A DNA stretch of 64,000 nucleotides from JBDHWG01 sp046328525 (GCA_046328525.1 JAXLWK010000011.1:166638-230637), one strand, 5' to 3'; positions 8,267 to 17,165 are shown, counted from the first letter of the stretch. Numbers and translations: made by a program. The notes: a model not told the origin generated them from the sequence alone.

Positions 8267-9310
8267 CTATGGCTTCACAGCCACGGATGCTTTGAGGTTG
8301 CTGGTGACCAGTGGGTCGCCGCTGGAGCGGCGGATGACGATCTCGCTTGGCAGCACAATCTCTTGCGGCTCGTGCGGCCCTTCGTCGGCCAGCCGCGCCA
8401 GGAGCAGCTCGGTGGCCTTTTTCCCCATCTCGTAGGCCGGCTGCGCCGCCATCGTGAAAAACGGCACGGTGAGGAAATCGAGCGGCAGATCGTCGAAGCA
8501 GACGACGGCCACATCCTCCGGCACGCGCATCTCTATCTCGCGCAGCGCCTGCATCGTGCCGATGCCCATGAAGTTGTGGCCGGCGAAGATGGCCGTCGGC
8601 TGCGGGAGTACGGCCATGGCGCGCCGCGCCATCTCGTACCCGCTCACGCGCGAGAATGCGCCGTAGCTGATGCGCTTTGACTCGGCCCGTATCCCGGCCT
8701 CGGCCAGGGCGCGACGGTAGCCCACCACGCGGTCCTCCGCCGTCGAGACACCGCGCGGGCCGCTGAGCATGGCGATATGCCGATGCCCCAGCTCGAGGAG
8801 GAGCTTGACGAGCGCGTAAGCGCCGCCTTCCGAGTCGCCGCGCACAATGTCGGCGTCCGTACCCCCAATCCGGCGGTCCAGGATGACGAGCGGCGTCTTG
8901 TGCTTCTGGATGAAGCGCACCGACTCCGGGCTGCTGGTCGCCGGCACGAGCAGAACGCCGTCCACCTGTTTCTGGATGAGCACGTCGAGGTACTTTTGTT
9001 GTTCCGCCTCGGACTCGTCCGTGTTGCACAGGATGACGGTGTAGCCGGCTTTGCTGGCGGTGTCTTCGACGCCGCGCGCGACGGTGGTGAAGAAGGGGTT
9101 GGCGACGTCGGTCAGGACCAGGGCCAGGGTGTTGGTGCGCTTGGAGCGCAGACTGCGGGCGACTGTGTTGGGAACATAGCCCATCTCCGCGATGGCTTCG
9201 TGGACGCGCCGCCGATTCTCCTCGCTCACGTAATCGAAGTTGTTGATCACCCTCGACACCGTGATGGGAGAGACACCGGCTCGCTTTGCCACGTCGCGGA
9301 TCGTCGCCAT
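8267..9310 (-). CDS. LacI-family transcriptional regulator
   Basis: 347-residue repressor with an N-terminal LacI helix-turn-helix (IRDVAKRAGVSPITVSRVIN, residues 4-23) and hinge helix (NTVARSLRSKRTNTLALVL), then a type-1 periplasmic-binding-like effector domain running from LTDVANPFFTTVARGVED to the C-terminus. It is the first gene of the deoxysugar operon. Its promoter (9382-9410) is overlapped by three contiguous LacI-type operators, so it most likely represses its own transcription and that of the downstream transport and catabolic genes until a sugar or sugar derivative binds. The effector is probably L-fucose, L-fuculose or L-rhamnulose, inferred from operon content. Confidence 0.93.
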   Translation of the reverse strand: MATIRDVAKRAGVSPITVSRVINNFDYVSEENRRRVHEAIAEMGYVPNTVARSLRSKRTNTLALVLTDVANPFFTTVARGVEDTASKAGYTVILCNTDESEAEQQKYLDVLIQKQVDGVLLVPATSSPESVRFIQKHKTPLVILDRRIGGTDADIVRGDSEGGAYALVKLLLELGHRHIAMLSGPRGVSTAEDRVVGYRRALAEAGIRAESKRISYGAFSRVSGYEMARRAMAVLPQPTAIFAGHNFMGIGTMQALREIEMRVPEDVAVVCFDDLPLDFLTVPFFTMAAQPAYEMGKKATELLLARLADEGPHEPQEIVLPSEIVIRRSSGDPLVTSNLKASVAVKP

Positions 9311-9343
9311 GTTTCACCCGCTGCTGGGGGGTGCTGCGCCAGG

Positions 9344-9385
9344 TGGTAACGGTATCATGATACCGTTACCATGATAACGGTATCA
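9344..9385. promoter_or_regulatory. Three contiguous 14-bp LacI-type operators
   Basis: Three 14-mers abut without spacing: TGGTAACGGTATCA (9344-9357), its exact reverse complement TGATACCGTTACCA (9358-9371), and TGATAACGGTATCA (9372-9385). Each fits the dyad form TGRTAnCGnTAnCA typical of LacI-family operators. The first two together make a perfect palindrome at 9345-9370. The third overlaps the -10 box and the others cover the likely transcription start and early leader of the lacI-type gene. Confidence 0.88.
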
Positions 9386-9410
9386 TAGCATCTTTCCAGG
9401 GCGGTGTCAA
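9382..9410 (-). promoter_or_regulatory. Sigma-70-type promoter of the deoxysugar operon
   Basis: On the minus strand TTGACA (9410-9405) is followed by a 17-bp spacer and TATGAT (9387-9382), very close to consensus. Transcription would start near 9375 and enter the LacI-type gene at 9310. The promoter is embedded in the triple operator. Confidence 0.85.
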
Positions 9411-9542
9411 GGGGTTTTGCCGCGAATTTCATTCCCATGACAAAAGATCGTCGTCGCCCCTCTTCTCCCCTCTCCCCTTGTGGGTTGGCGATGGAGTATA
9501 CTTTCACGCAGGGGCCGTCAGTTGATACCCGTGGGAGCCAGT

Positions 9543-10130
9543 ATGGTGGACTACCTGACGCATTACTATCGGCGCGGCACAACGCCGTTTCGCAGCCTCT
9601 CCGACCTGCCCGAAGCCGAAGCGCTGGCGCTCATGGCCGGCATGTACGTCGAAGGCTCGGTGATCTGGGAACGGTTCAAAGACCCGCAGGGCTACCTGCG
9701 CGAGCGCCGCGAGACGGAGGAGTGGCTCTACGCCCAGTTCGTCGCCCACGGCGGCCGCCCGCGCCAGCATCACCCGATCTACATGGTACTCGGCTCGCCC
9801 AGATGGGTCGCGCGCATGGCCGACCCGGCGACCCTCGCCACCACGGCTGAGATCCGAATCCCGCTGTCGGCGCTCACCGACGCCGATGTCAGCTTCACCT
9901 ACCCGGATAGCATGGTCACCCGGTTCGTCGCCCAGGCGAAGGACCCGGCGTCGTATCAGCCCGACTACCACGGCAGGCTTTTCACGCTGCCAGAAATCCT
10001 GGCGATCGTCGCGGTGAAGGGCCTGCCGGACGACGGGTGGGATACGGGCGTCCCCGATACCCTCGCCCACTACATCGAAGCCCAGGTCTGGAACCGCCAG
10101 CCGCTGCTGCCCTATCTCCCGGCGTCATAG
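9543..10130 (+). CDS. Conserved hypothetical protein
   Basis: 195-residue protein, probably cytoplasmic, with no signal peptide or membrane segment. I chose the ATG at 9543 (MVDYLTHYYRRG) because GGGAG lies 7 nt upstream; an earlier in-frame ATG at 9480 has no such site. Recognisable blocks are YLTHYYRRGTTPFRSLSDL, WLYAQFVAHGG, PIYMVLGSPRW, EIRIPLSALTDADVSFTYPD, and PDYHGRLFTLPEILAIV. I recall this pattern as a widespread uncharacterised family with no known function. It is divergent from the LacI-type regulator, so the operator block could influence it too. A TATACT at 9497-9502 could be its -10 box, but I see no well-spaced -35 box. No function is proposed. Confidence 0.75.
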   Translation: MVDYLTHYYRRGTTPFRSLSDLPEAEALALMAGMYVEGSVIWERFKDPQGYLRERRETEEWLYAQFVAHGGRPRQHHPIYMVLGSPRWVARMADPATLATTAEIRIPLSALTDADVSFTYPDSMVTRFVAQAKDPASYQPDYHGRLFTLPEILAIVAVKGLPDDGWDTGVPDTLAHYIEAQVWNRQPLLPYLPAS

Positions 10131-10456
10131 TCCCGCGACAGCCCGCCATAAGCTGGCCCATCAGGCCACGAAAGAGGGCCGAGTGCCTTGCTCGACATTT
10201 TCGAGCGCCAGCGCCTCGGCCCTATGTGTCTCCTGGTAGGAGTTAGCTTTCGATTTTGACCTGCCTCGATCTCTCTTGCCTGGCGCGGGCCGCTGCGACG
10301 GGAGCGGCGGGCGTCTTTGGCATCGGCTACTGCAACGGGAGTGGCCGACTGGCGCGGGAGTTATGCCGGCCGCTCCGGAGTTCATCGTCTGGCCTTCAAG
10401 GCGCTGCGGAACTGACGCCATGCGCTACAGCCGCGTAGACAATTCCGTTAACCCGC
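10131..10456. other. Intergenic region without a gene
   Basis: About 330 bp between the hypothetical gene and the promoter of the restriction gene. It holds a nested hairpin near 10176-10222 (listed separately). I see no convincing coding frame, tRNA or repeat-family member in the rest. Confidence 0.6.
10176..10222 (+). terminator. Nested hairpin, possible terminator
   Basis: GGGCCGAG (10176-10183) pairs with CTCGGCCC (10215-10222), and inside it GCTCGA (10190-10195) pairs with TCGAGC (10201-10206). It starts 46 nt after the stop of the 195-residue gene. There is no T-run, so termination is uncertain. Confidence 0.45.
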
Positions 10457-10485
10457 TTGCCCTGACGCCAGGCGTCTGTTATACT
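10457..10485 (+). promoter_or_regulatory. Promoter of the Res gene
   Basis: TTGCCC (10457-10462), a 17-bp spacer, then TATACT (10480-10485) fit a sigma-70-type promoter. Transcription would begin near 10492, about 30 nt before the chosen ATG at 10521, which has GAGGA 5 nt upstream. Confidence 0.65.
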
Positions 10486-10520
10486 TATCACGACATTTGG
10501 ACAATCGCGCGAGGAATGAA

Positions 10521-13517
10521 ATGCGCCAGGTCGTCATCGAAAACCCCGTCCTCAACTCCCCCTATGCGGAACCCCAACGCCATTTTCGCTTTACCGAGCA
10601 GGGCATCACCGACGAGATCGTCGAGGCCCGGCGCGTCAGCTCCTACTTCGTGCCCATCCCGCAGCCCAAGAAGAAAGGCAAGCAAGCAGCGCTTCCGCTG
10701 ACCGAGTGGACCGAAGACCGAATCGAGGAGAACACCTTCATCAACCAGCTGCGCGAGCGAGTCGCGCGCTGGCGGCAGAACGGCTACCGCGGGGTCACAC
10801 CCACAACCGCCTACCTCCTCAACTACTGGCAGCGGCCCGACCGCGAGCGGAAGCTGTTCTTCTGCCAGATCGAGGCGCTGGAGACCGCTATCTACGTGAC
10901 GGAGGTCGCCACCAAAGACAACGCCGCCTGGATCGAGAACGCCCTGCGCGCCGCCAATGACAGTTCTAACCCTGGCCTCTACCGCATTGCCGTCAAGATG
11001 GCGACCGGCAGCGGCAAGACTGTCGTCATGGCGATGCTCATCGCGTGGCAGGCGCTCAACAAGCTCGCCAATACCCAGGACGCTCGCTTCTCCGACGCCT
11101 TTCTCATCGTGACGCCCGGCATCACCATCCGCGACCGTCTGCGCGTCCTTCTGCCGAGCGACCCCGACAACTACTATCGCAAGCTCGACGTCGTCCCACC
11201 GGACATGCTGGAGGACCTCGGCCGCGCGCGCTTCGTCATCACCAACTTCCACGCTTTCAAGCCGCGCGAGCACACCCAGGCTGGCAAGCTCACCAAGGCC
11301 ATCCTCGACCAGGGCAAGGCCAGCCCGTTCACCGAGACCCCAGACCAAATGGTGCGCCGCGTCTGCCGCGAGCTGGGCGCCAAGAAGAACATCGTCGTGC
11401 TGAACGACGAGGCTCACCACTGCTACCGCCGCAAACCGGACGCCGACGCCGACCGTCTCAGCGGCGACGAGCGCCGCGAAGCCGAGCGGCGCGAGGAGGA
11501 AGCCCGCGTCTGGATCTCCGGCCTCGAGGCGGTCAAGGCGAAGCTCGGCGTCAAAGTCATCTACGATCTGTCCGCCACGCCGTTCTTCCTGCGCGGCTCC
11601 GGCTACACCAAGCTCACCGCCGACGGCAAGCGCATCACCGAGGGCATCCTGTTCCCCTGGGTTGTCTCGGATTTCTCCCTGATTGATGCCATCGAGAGCG
11701 GCATTGTCAAAGTCCCGCGCGTCCCCGTCGCCGACGACTCGATGGTCGGCGAACAGCCGACATATCGTGACCTGTGGCTGCGGATCCGCGACGGCCTTCC
11801 CAAGAAGGGCCGCGGCACGCAAGAGGTCACGGGCGAGCCAAAGCTGCCGGCCGAGCTAGAGGGCGCCCTACAAAGCTTGTACGGCAACTACGAGAAATAC
11901 TACGCCGCCTGGGAGCGCAACACCGCCGCTCGAGCCGCAGGCCTCACCCCGCCCGTCTTCATCGTCGTGTGCAACAACACCAACGTCTCCAAGCTCGTCT
12001 TCCAGTACATCGCCGGCTGGGAGAAGCGCGTTGACCATGGCGCAGCGGTGCGCGTGCCGGGCCAGCTCAAGCTGTTCAGCAACGTGGCCGACGGCCGCTG
12101 GCTGCCGCGCCCCAACACCATCCTGGTTGACAGTGAGGAGCTTGAGTCTGGCGAGAGCATGAGCGACGAGTTCAAAAAGCTGGCCGCCGCCGAGATCGAG
12201 GAGTTCAAGGCCGACTACCGCCGCCGCTTCCCCGGCCGCGACACCGACGCCCTCACCGACGAGGACCTGCTGCGCGAGGTCATGAACACCGTCGGCAAGC
12301 CCGGCAAGCTGGGCGAAGGCGTCCGTTGCGTCGTGTCCGTCTCCATGCTCACCGAAGGCTGGGACGCCAACACCGTCACCCACATCCTCGGCATCCGCGC
12401 CTTCGGCACCCAGCTCCTCTGCGAGCAGGTCGTCGGGCGCGCCCTGCGCCGCATGAGCTACGCCATCGACTCCGACAACAAGTTCGCGCCGGAGTACGCC
12501 GAGGTCTACGGCGTCCCGTTCTCCTTCATTCCCAGCGAAGGCGCCGCCAAGATCACAAAACCCCCGGCCCACTTCACCCGCGTCCACGCCCTCGAAGACC
12601 GCATCGCCGCCGAGATCACCTTCCCGCGCCTCCTGGGCTACCGCTATGATCTACCCGGCGAGCGCCTCGCCGCCGAGTTTACGCCAGCCTCGCGCTATGC
12701 CCTCTCCACCGCCGACCTGCCGACGCGCACCGACATGAGCTCCATCATCGGCGAGAGCACCTTCCACGACCTCTACGACCTCAGGCTGCGACGCGAGCAA
12801 GAGATAGACTTCCACCTTGCCAGGCGCGTCCTGGAGACGTATTTCCGCGACGGCGAAGGCGCCCTCCGCCCGTGGCTCTTTCCGCAGCTCCTGCCCATCG
12901 TCGGCCGCTGGCGGCAAGAGTATGTCACGTGCAAGGACAACGCCTTCCCGCAGATGCTCCTGATCGTCGAGTTCGCCAACGACGCCGCCAGCCACATCTA
13001 TCAGGCCATCGTCCACGCCGATCACGGCGTAAAAACGCTCAAGCCCATCCTGCGCCCCTACGACACTCTCGGCTCAACCCGCTACGTAGACTTCGACACG
13101 GCGCGGGAGACTTACCTCAGCAGCCCCGCCCTGTGTCACGTCTCCCATGTCGTGCTCGACAGCGGCTGGGAGGCCAAGATGGCCGAGAGCCTGGAGGAGA
13201 TGCCCGAAGTCGTGGCCTATGTCAAGAACCAGGGCCTCGGTTTCACCATCCCCTACACCCTGAACGGCGAGGAGCGCAGCTACATCCCAGACTTCATCGT
13301 CCGCATCAACGACGGCCGCGATGACCCGCTCAACCTGATCGTCGAAGTCAGTGGCGAGAAGAAGAAAGACAAGGCGCAGAAGGTCACGACGGCGCGGGAG
13401 CTTTGGATTCCAGCGGTTAACAACCATGGCGGCTTCGGCCGCTGGGCGTTCATCGAAAGCTCCGACCCGTGGGACGCCAAGAACACGATTCGGGCCTTCC
13501 TGGCGGCCGGCCGTTAG
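10521..13517 (+). CDS. res: Type III-like restriction enzyme, Res (helicase-nuclease) subunit
   Basis: 998-residue DNA translocase/endonuclease of a restriction-modification system. A superfamily 2 helicase core is present: Walker A MATGSGKTVV near residue 160, DEAH in LNDEAHHCY near 296, the SATPF motif, and a C-terminal RecA domain with SVSMLTEGWDANTVTH near 605 and QVVGRALRR near 640. The C-terminal 90 residues contain a PD-(D/E)XK nuclease pattern: YIPDFIV near 922 and LIVEVSGEKKKDKA near 941. I start at the ATG at 10521, which has a GAGGA site; an in-frame TTG at 10497 lacks one. Its methyltransferase partner begins at 14519, separated by a transposase and repeats. Res before Mod is the reverse of classical type III operons. 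Confidence 0.9.
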   Translation: MRQVVIENPVLNSPYAEPQRHFRFTEQGITDEIVEARRVSSYFVPIPQPKKKGKQAALPLTEWTEDRIEENTFINQLRERVARWRQNGYRGVTPTTAYLLNYWQRPDRERKLFFCQIEALETAIYVTEVATKDNAAWIENALRAANDSSNPGLYRIAVKMATGSGKTVVMAMLIAWQALNKLANTQDARFSDAFLIVTPGITIRDRLRVLLPSDPDNYYRKLDVVPPDMLEDLGRARFVITNFHAFKPREHTQAGKLTKAILDQGKASPFTETPDQMVRRVCRELGAKKNIVVLNDEAHHCYRRKPDADADRLSGDERREAERREEEARVWISGLEAVKAKLGVKVIYDLSATPFFLRGSGYTKLTADGKRITEGILFPWVVSDFSLIDAIESGIVKVPRVPVADDSMVGEQPTYRDLWLRIRDGLPKKGRGTQEVTGEPKLPAELEGALQSLYGNYEKYYAAWERNTAARAAGLTPPVFIVVCNNTNVSKLVFQYIAGWEKRVDHGAAVRVPGQLKLFSNVADGRWLPRPNTILVDSEELESGESMSDEFKKLAAAEIEEFKADYRRRFPGRDTDALTDEDLLREVMNTVGKPGKLGEGVRCVVSVSMLTEGWDANTVTHILGIRAFGTQLLCEQVVGRALRRMSYAIDSDNKFAPEYAEVYGVPFSFIPSEGAAKITKPPAHFTRVHALEDRIAAEITFPRLLGYRYDLPGERLAAEFTPASRYALSTADLPTRTDMSSIIGESTFHDLYDLRLRREQEIDFHLARRVLETYFRDGEGALRPWLFPQLLPIVGRWRQEYVTCKDNAFPQMLLIVEFANDAASHIYQAIVHADHGVKTLKPILRPYDTLGSTRYVDFDTARETYLSSPALCHVSHVVLDSGWEAKMAESLEEMPEVVAYVKNQGLGFTIPYTLNGEERSYIPDFIVRINDGRDDPLNLIVEVSGEKKKDKAQKVTTARELWIPAVNNHGGFGRWAFIESSDPWDAKNTIRAFLAAGR

Positions 13518-13547
13518 CCACACTCGTCATTTATATCGAGGCCCTCC

Positions 13548-13970
13548 ATGCCCTACTGGCAGCTCCACTATCATCTCATCTGGGCGACGAAAGACCACGA
13601 GCCGGTGATCACGCCGGAGTTCGAGCCAAAGCTGTGGGACTATCTGCGCGGCAAGGGCCTCGATCTTGGCGGCAAGGTCCACGCGGTCGGCGGCGTGGCA
13701 GATCATGTCCACATCGCCGTCTCCATCCCGCCGCGCATCGCCGTCGCCAGCTACATTGGGCAGCTCAAAGGCGCTAGCTCGCACTGGATGACCCATCTCG
13801 CCGGCCATCCTGCACCATTTGAGTGGCAAGATGGTTATGGCGCCTTTTCGTTCAGCAGGCGCTCGCTGCCCCAGGTCGTTCAGTATGTTCTCCACCAACA
13901 CGAGCATCATCAGAAGGGTAATCTGATAGAAGAGATGGAACGCATTGAGGTTGAGAACTATGGCCCGTGA
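13548..13970 (+). CDS. IS200-like / REP-associated tyrosine transposase (RAYT-like)
   Basis: 140-residue single-domain Y1 transposase of the IS200/IS605 HUH superfamily, which cuts and joins single-stranded DNA next to hairpins. The two metal-binding histidines are in ADHVHIAV (His53 and His55), and the likely nucleophile is Tyr113 in VQYVLHQHEHHQ. It starts 30 bp after the Res stop. No partner tnpB is present. A dense block of palindromic repeats starts 16 bp after its stop codon, and related repeats recur elsewhere in the window. That arrangement is typical of RAYTs, which mobilise REP palindromes in trans, but an ordinary IS200-type copy is also possible. It has been inserted between the two halves of a restriction-modification locus. 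Confidence 0.85.
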   Translation: MPYWQLHYHLIWATKDHEPVITPEFEPKLWDYLRGKGLDLGGKVHAVGGVADHVHIAVSIPPRIAVASYIGQLKGASSHWMTHLAGHPAPFEWQDGYGAFSFSRRSLPQVVQYVLHQHEHHQKGNLIEEMERIEVENYGP

Positions 13971-13985
13971 GTTCGTCCGCCCGTC

Positions 13986-14510
13986 CGCCCGACGGTTAGC
14001 CGATCCGCGACCATTCACCCGCCGCTCAACCGCCCGACGGTTAGCCGATCCGCGACCATTCACCCGCCGCTCAACCGCCCGACGGTTAGCCGATCCGCGA
14101 CCATTCACCCGCCGCTCAACCGCCCGACGGTCAACCGTCGGGCTACAAGGCGCAAGCCCAAGGGGCTTCGGCCTGAAGCCTCTCAGGCTTCCATCTTGTA
14201 GCCAGGGGCTTCTAGCCCCTGGCAGACCCACGCCTGGCGTACCTGGCGGCCCCACGCCTATCCGCCCGTCCGCCCGACGGTTAGCCGATCCGCGACCATT
14301 CACCCGCCGCTCAACCGCCCGACGGTCAACCGTCGGGCTACAAGGCGCAAGCCCAAGGGGCTTCCCTCCCAAGCCTCCCAAGCCTCTCAGGCTTCCATCT
14401 TGTAGCCAGGGGCTTCTAGCCCCTGGCGATCCCACCCCTGGCGTACCTGGCGATCCCACGCCTGGCGTACCTGGCAGACCCACGCCTGGCGGCCCCACGC
14501 CTAGAAAGAG
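13986..14510. repeat. Palindromic REP-like block with 45-bp tandem repeats
   Basis: Three exact 45-bp units start at 13986, 14031 and 14076, each beginning CGCCCGACGGTTAGCCGATC; a fourth begins at 14121 and diverges. Two longer composite units follow (about 14121-14245 and 14276-14440). Each contains the hairpins GCCCGACGGT/ACCGTCGGGC, AGCCTCTCAGGCT and CCAGGGGC/GCCCCTGG. Short tandem repeats built on CCCACGCCTGGCGTACCTGG fill the spaces and the end. The block occupies the whole gap between the transposase and the Mod gene. The long open frames across it are a by-product of repetition. Confidence 0.9.
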
Positions 14511-14518
14511 ACCCGTCC

Positions 14519-17152
14519 ATGCCGCCTAAGAAAACCACCGGCGCCCCCGCCCCGACGCCCGTCACCTCCATCAAGCACCGCGACACGCGCGTCAACATCC
14601 CCACCGAGGAATTGCGCGATTTCGTCGCCGACGACGAGCGCGCCCCCCAGGCGCTGCGCTACCCGCGCGACCCCTCCCTCGACCCGCAGCTGGTGTGGAA
14701 AGGCAAGGACGAGCAGGACGCGGCGGACCTCGCCGTGGACAACGTCCCCGTCTACATCCAGGAGAAGGTCCACCCCCAGGCCCTCGTCGAAGACCTGCGC
14801 GCCCACGCCCGCGCCGAGGCCGACGCCGGCCAGCCGGCTCTGTTCGCCGACTTCAACGGCCTCACCTTCGAGGACGCCATTGACTTCTACCATCACGAGC
14901 AGCACTGGGCCAACCGCCTCATCCTGGGCGACTCGCTCCTCGTCATGACCTCCCTCGCCGAGCGCGAAGCCCTCAAGGGCAAGGTGCAGATGATCTACAT
15001 CGACCCGCCCTACGGCATCAAGTTCGGCTCCAACTGGCAGGTCTCCACGCGCAAGCGCGACGTCAAGGACGGCAAGGTCGAGGACCTGACGCGCCAGCCG
15101 GAGCAGATCAAGGCCTTTCGCGATACCTGGGAATTGGGCATCCACTCCTACCTGAGCTACCTCCGCGACCGCCTCACCGCCGCCCGCGAGCTGCTCACCG
15201 AGAGCGGCAGCATCTTCGTCCAGATCGGCGACGAGAACGTCCACCTGGTGCGCTGCGTATTGGATGAGGTATTTGGCAGCGAGAATTTCCGTGCACTAAT
15301 CTTCGTCTCGAAAACGAGTGGTTTTGGTGACACTGAATCGCTGGCTTCGGTTGGCGATTATCTTGTTTGGTACTCGAAAACCGACGCTTTTAAGTATCGA
15401 CAGCTGTATGCAGAGAAAGGGGACCTCACGACGTTCGCCAAAGAGTATAGGTTCGTCGAGAGCCCGGATGGATTTACTCGGCGTTCATTAACCAAAACCG
15501 AAATGGAGCATCCTGAGCTGATCCAAGAAGGATGGCGGCGCTACCGCCCAAGCGCCACAACGAGTCAAGGAGCAACAGAGACTGGCGGTTTTGAATTTTC
15601 TTTGGGGGGTACCAGCTTTTCGCTACCCGAGAATCAACACTGGAAAACCACATTACCGGGAATGCAACGACTGGCCTTAGCCAATCGTCTCATCAGGCGA
15701 GACAAATCCGTCTCATACATCCGCTACTTAAGTGACTTCCCGGTAGTCCCATATACTAACAACTGGATCGATCTTCGCTGGGGATTTGACGCCAGCGATA
15801 AGCGGTACGTTGTTGAGACCAATCCTGGTATCGTTGCCCGCTGCCTCCTCATGACCACCGACCCCGGCGACCTGGTCCTCGACCCGACGTGCGGCAGCGG
15901 CACCACTGCCTACGTCGCCGAGCAGTGGGGCCGCCGCTGGATCAGCATAGACACCAGCCGCGTCGCCCTGGCCCTCGCCCGCACCCGCCTCATGGCCGCC
16001 CGCTACCCGTACTACCTCCTCGCCGACTCGCCGGAGGGCGTCAAGAAGGCGGCCGAGCTGTCCGGCCAGTTCCCCGACGCCGCCTCGACCGGCGGCGACA
16101 TCCGCAAGGGCTTCGTCTACAGGCGCGTCCCCCACGTGACTCTCAAGTCTATCGCCAACAACCCGGACATCCGCGAGGGGATGACGCGGGCGGAGATTGA
16201 CGCCGCCATCGCCCGCCACGTCGAGATGGAATTGCTCTACGACCAGCCCTACGAGGACAACAAGCGCGTCCGCGTCAGCGGCCCGTTCACCGTCGAGAGC
16301 CTGTCGCCCCACCGCGTCCTGGCCGCCGACGAGGAGCGCCCGGCCAGCGAGGCCGACGGCCGGCGCGACGCGGCCGGCGAGTACGTCCCGATGATCCTGG
16401 ACAACCTGCGCAAGGCCGGGGTCCAGAACACCCGGGCCGGCGAGCGCCTGAAGTTCGACCGCCTGGAGCCATACGCCGGGACGTGGCTCCACGCCGCCGG
16501 CGAGTACACCGACCGCGACGGCAAAGTGCGCCGCGTCGCCGTCCACGTCGGGCCGGAGCATAGCACCGTCGGCCCGGACGCCATCAAGGAAGCGGCGAAG
16601 GAAGCCGTCCAGGGCATCGGCTTCGACCTGCTGCTCGTGTGCGGCCTCGCCTTCGACCCCCACGTGTCCGAGGAGGTGCGGCGCTACGGGCGGCTGACCG
16701 TCCAGACGGTGCGCATCAACGCCGACCTGACGATGGGCGACGAGGTGCTGAAGAAGACGGGCGCGGGCAACCTGTTCATGATCTTCGGCGAGCCGGACAT
16801 CACCCTGACGCCGCAGCCCGACGGGCGGCTCGTCGCCACGCTGCGCGGCCTCGACATCTACGACCCGACCACGGGCGAGATTCGCTCGGCGTCCACCGAC
16901 GACATCGCGTGCTGGCTCATTGACACGGCCTACAACGGCGAGAGCTTCTTCGTCCGCCACGCCTACTTCACCGGCGCCGACCGGCCCTACGAGCGCCTTC
17001 AGCGCACCCTGCGCGCCGATATTGACGAGACCGCCTGGTCAACGCTATACTCCAGCCAGAGCCGGCCCTTCGCGCGACCGCCGACGGGCAAGATCGCCGT
17101 CAAGGTCATCAACCACTACGGCGACGAGGTGCTCAAGGTGTTCAACGTCTAG
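14519..17152 (+). CDS. mod: Site-specific DNA-methyltransferase, type III-like Mod subunit
   Basis: 877-residue S-adenosylmethionine-dependent methyltransferase, predicted to modify adenine and supply sequence specificity for Res. It has the beta-class order: catalytic motif DPPY (residues 162-165, in MIYIDPPYGIKFGSNWQ), then a long target-recognition region, then the AdoMet-binding motif DPTCGSGTT near residue 455. About 400 residues follow the methylase core and are unusually long for Mod. Codons for about residues 246-441 (15255-15840) are much richer in A and T than those on both sides. This stretch is the recognition domain, so it looks like an exchanged cassette. AAGAG lies 8 nt before the ATG. 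A dehydrogenase gene begins 13 bp after the stop. Confidence 0.9.
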   Translation: MPPKKTTGAPAPTPVTSIKHRDTRVNIPTEELRDFVADDERAPQALRYPRDPSLDPQLVWKGKDEQDAADLAVDNVPVYIQEKVHPQALVEDLRAHARAEADAGQPALFADFNGLTFEDAIDFYHHEQHWANRLILGDSLLVMTSLAEREALKGKVQMIYIDPPYGIKFGSNWQVSTRKRDVKDGKVEDLTRQPEQIKAFRDTWELGIHSYLSYLRDRLTAARELLTESGSIFVQIGDENVHLVRCVLDEVFGSENFRALIFVSKTSGFGDTESLASVGDYLVWYSKTDAFKYRQLYAEKGDLTTFAKEYRFVESPDGFTRRSLTKTEMEHPELIQEGWRRYRPSATTSQGATETGGFEFSLGGTSFSLPENQHWKTTLPGMQRLALANRLIRRDKSVSYIRYLSDFPVVPYTNNWIDLRWGFDASDKRYVVETNPGIVARCLLMTTDPGDLVLDPTCGSGTTAYVAEQWGRRWISIDTSRVALALARTRLMAARYPYYLLADSPEGVKKAAELSGQFPDAASTGGDIRKGFVYRRVPHVTLKSIANNPDIREGMTRAEIDAAIARHVEMELLYDQPYEDNKRVRVSGPFTVESLSPHRVLAADEERPASEADGRRDAAGEYVPMILDNLRKAGVQNTRAGERLKFDRLEPYAGTWLHAAGEYTDRDGKVRRVAVHVGPEHSTVGPDAIKEAAKEAVQGIGFDLLLVCGLAFDPHVSEEVRRYGRLTVQTVRINADLTMGDEVLKKTGAGNLFMIFGEPDITLTPQPDGRLVATLRGLDIYDPTTGEIRSASTDDIACWLIDTAYNGESFFVRHAYFTGADRPYERLQRTLRADIDETAWSTLYSSQSRPFARPPTGKIAVKVINHYGDEVLKVFNV

Positions 17153-17165
17153 CGGCGAGGCGACT

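Noticed and set aside
13986..14510. Long collagen-like or Pro/Arg-rich open frames across the block
   Set aside because: They are produced by translation of tandem GC-rich palindromes, lack ribosome sites, and exist on both strands.
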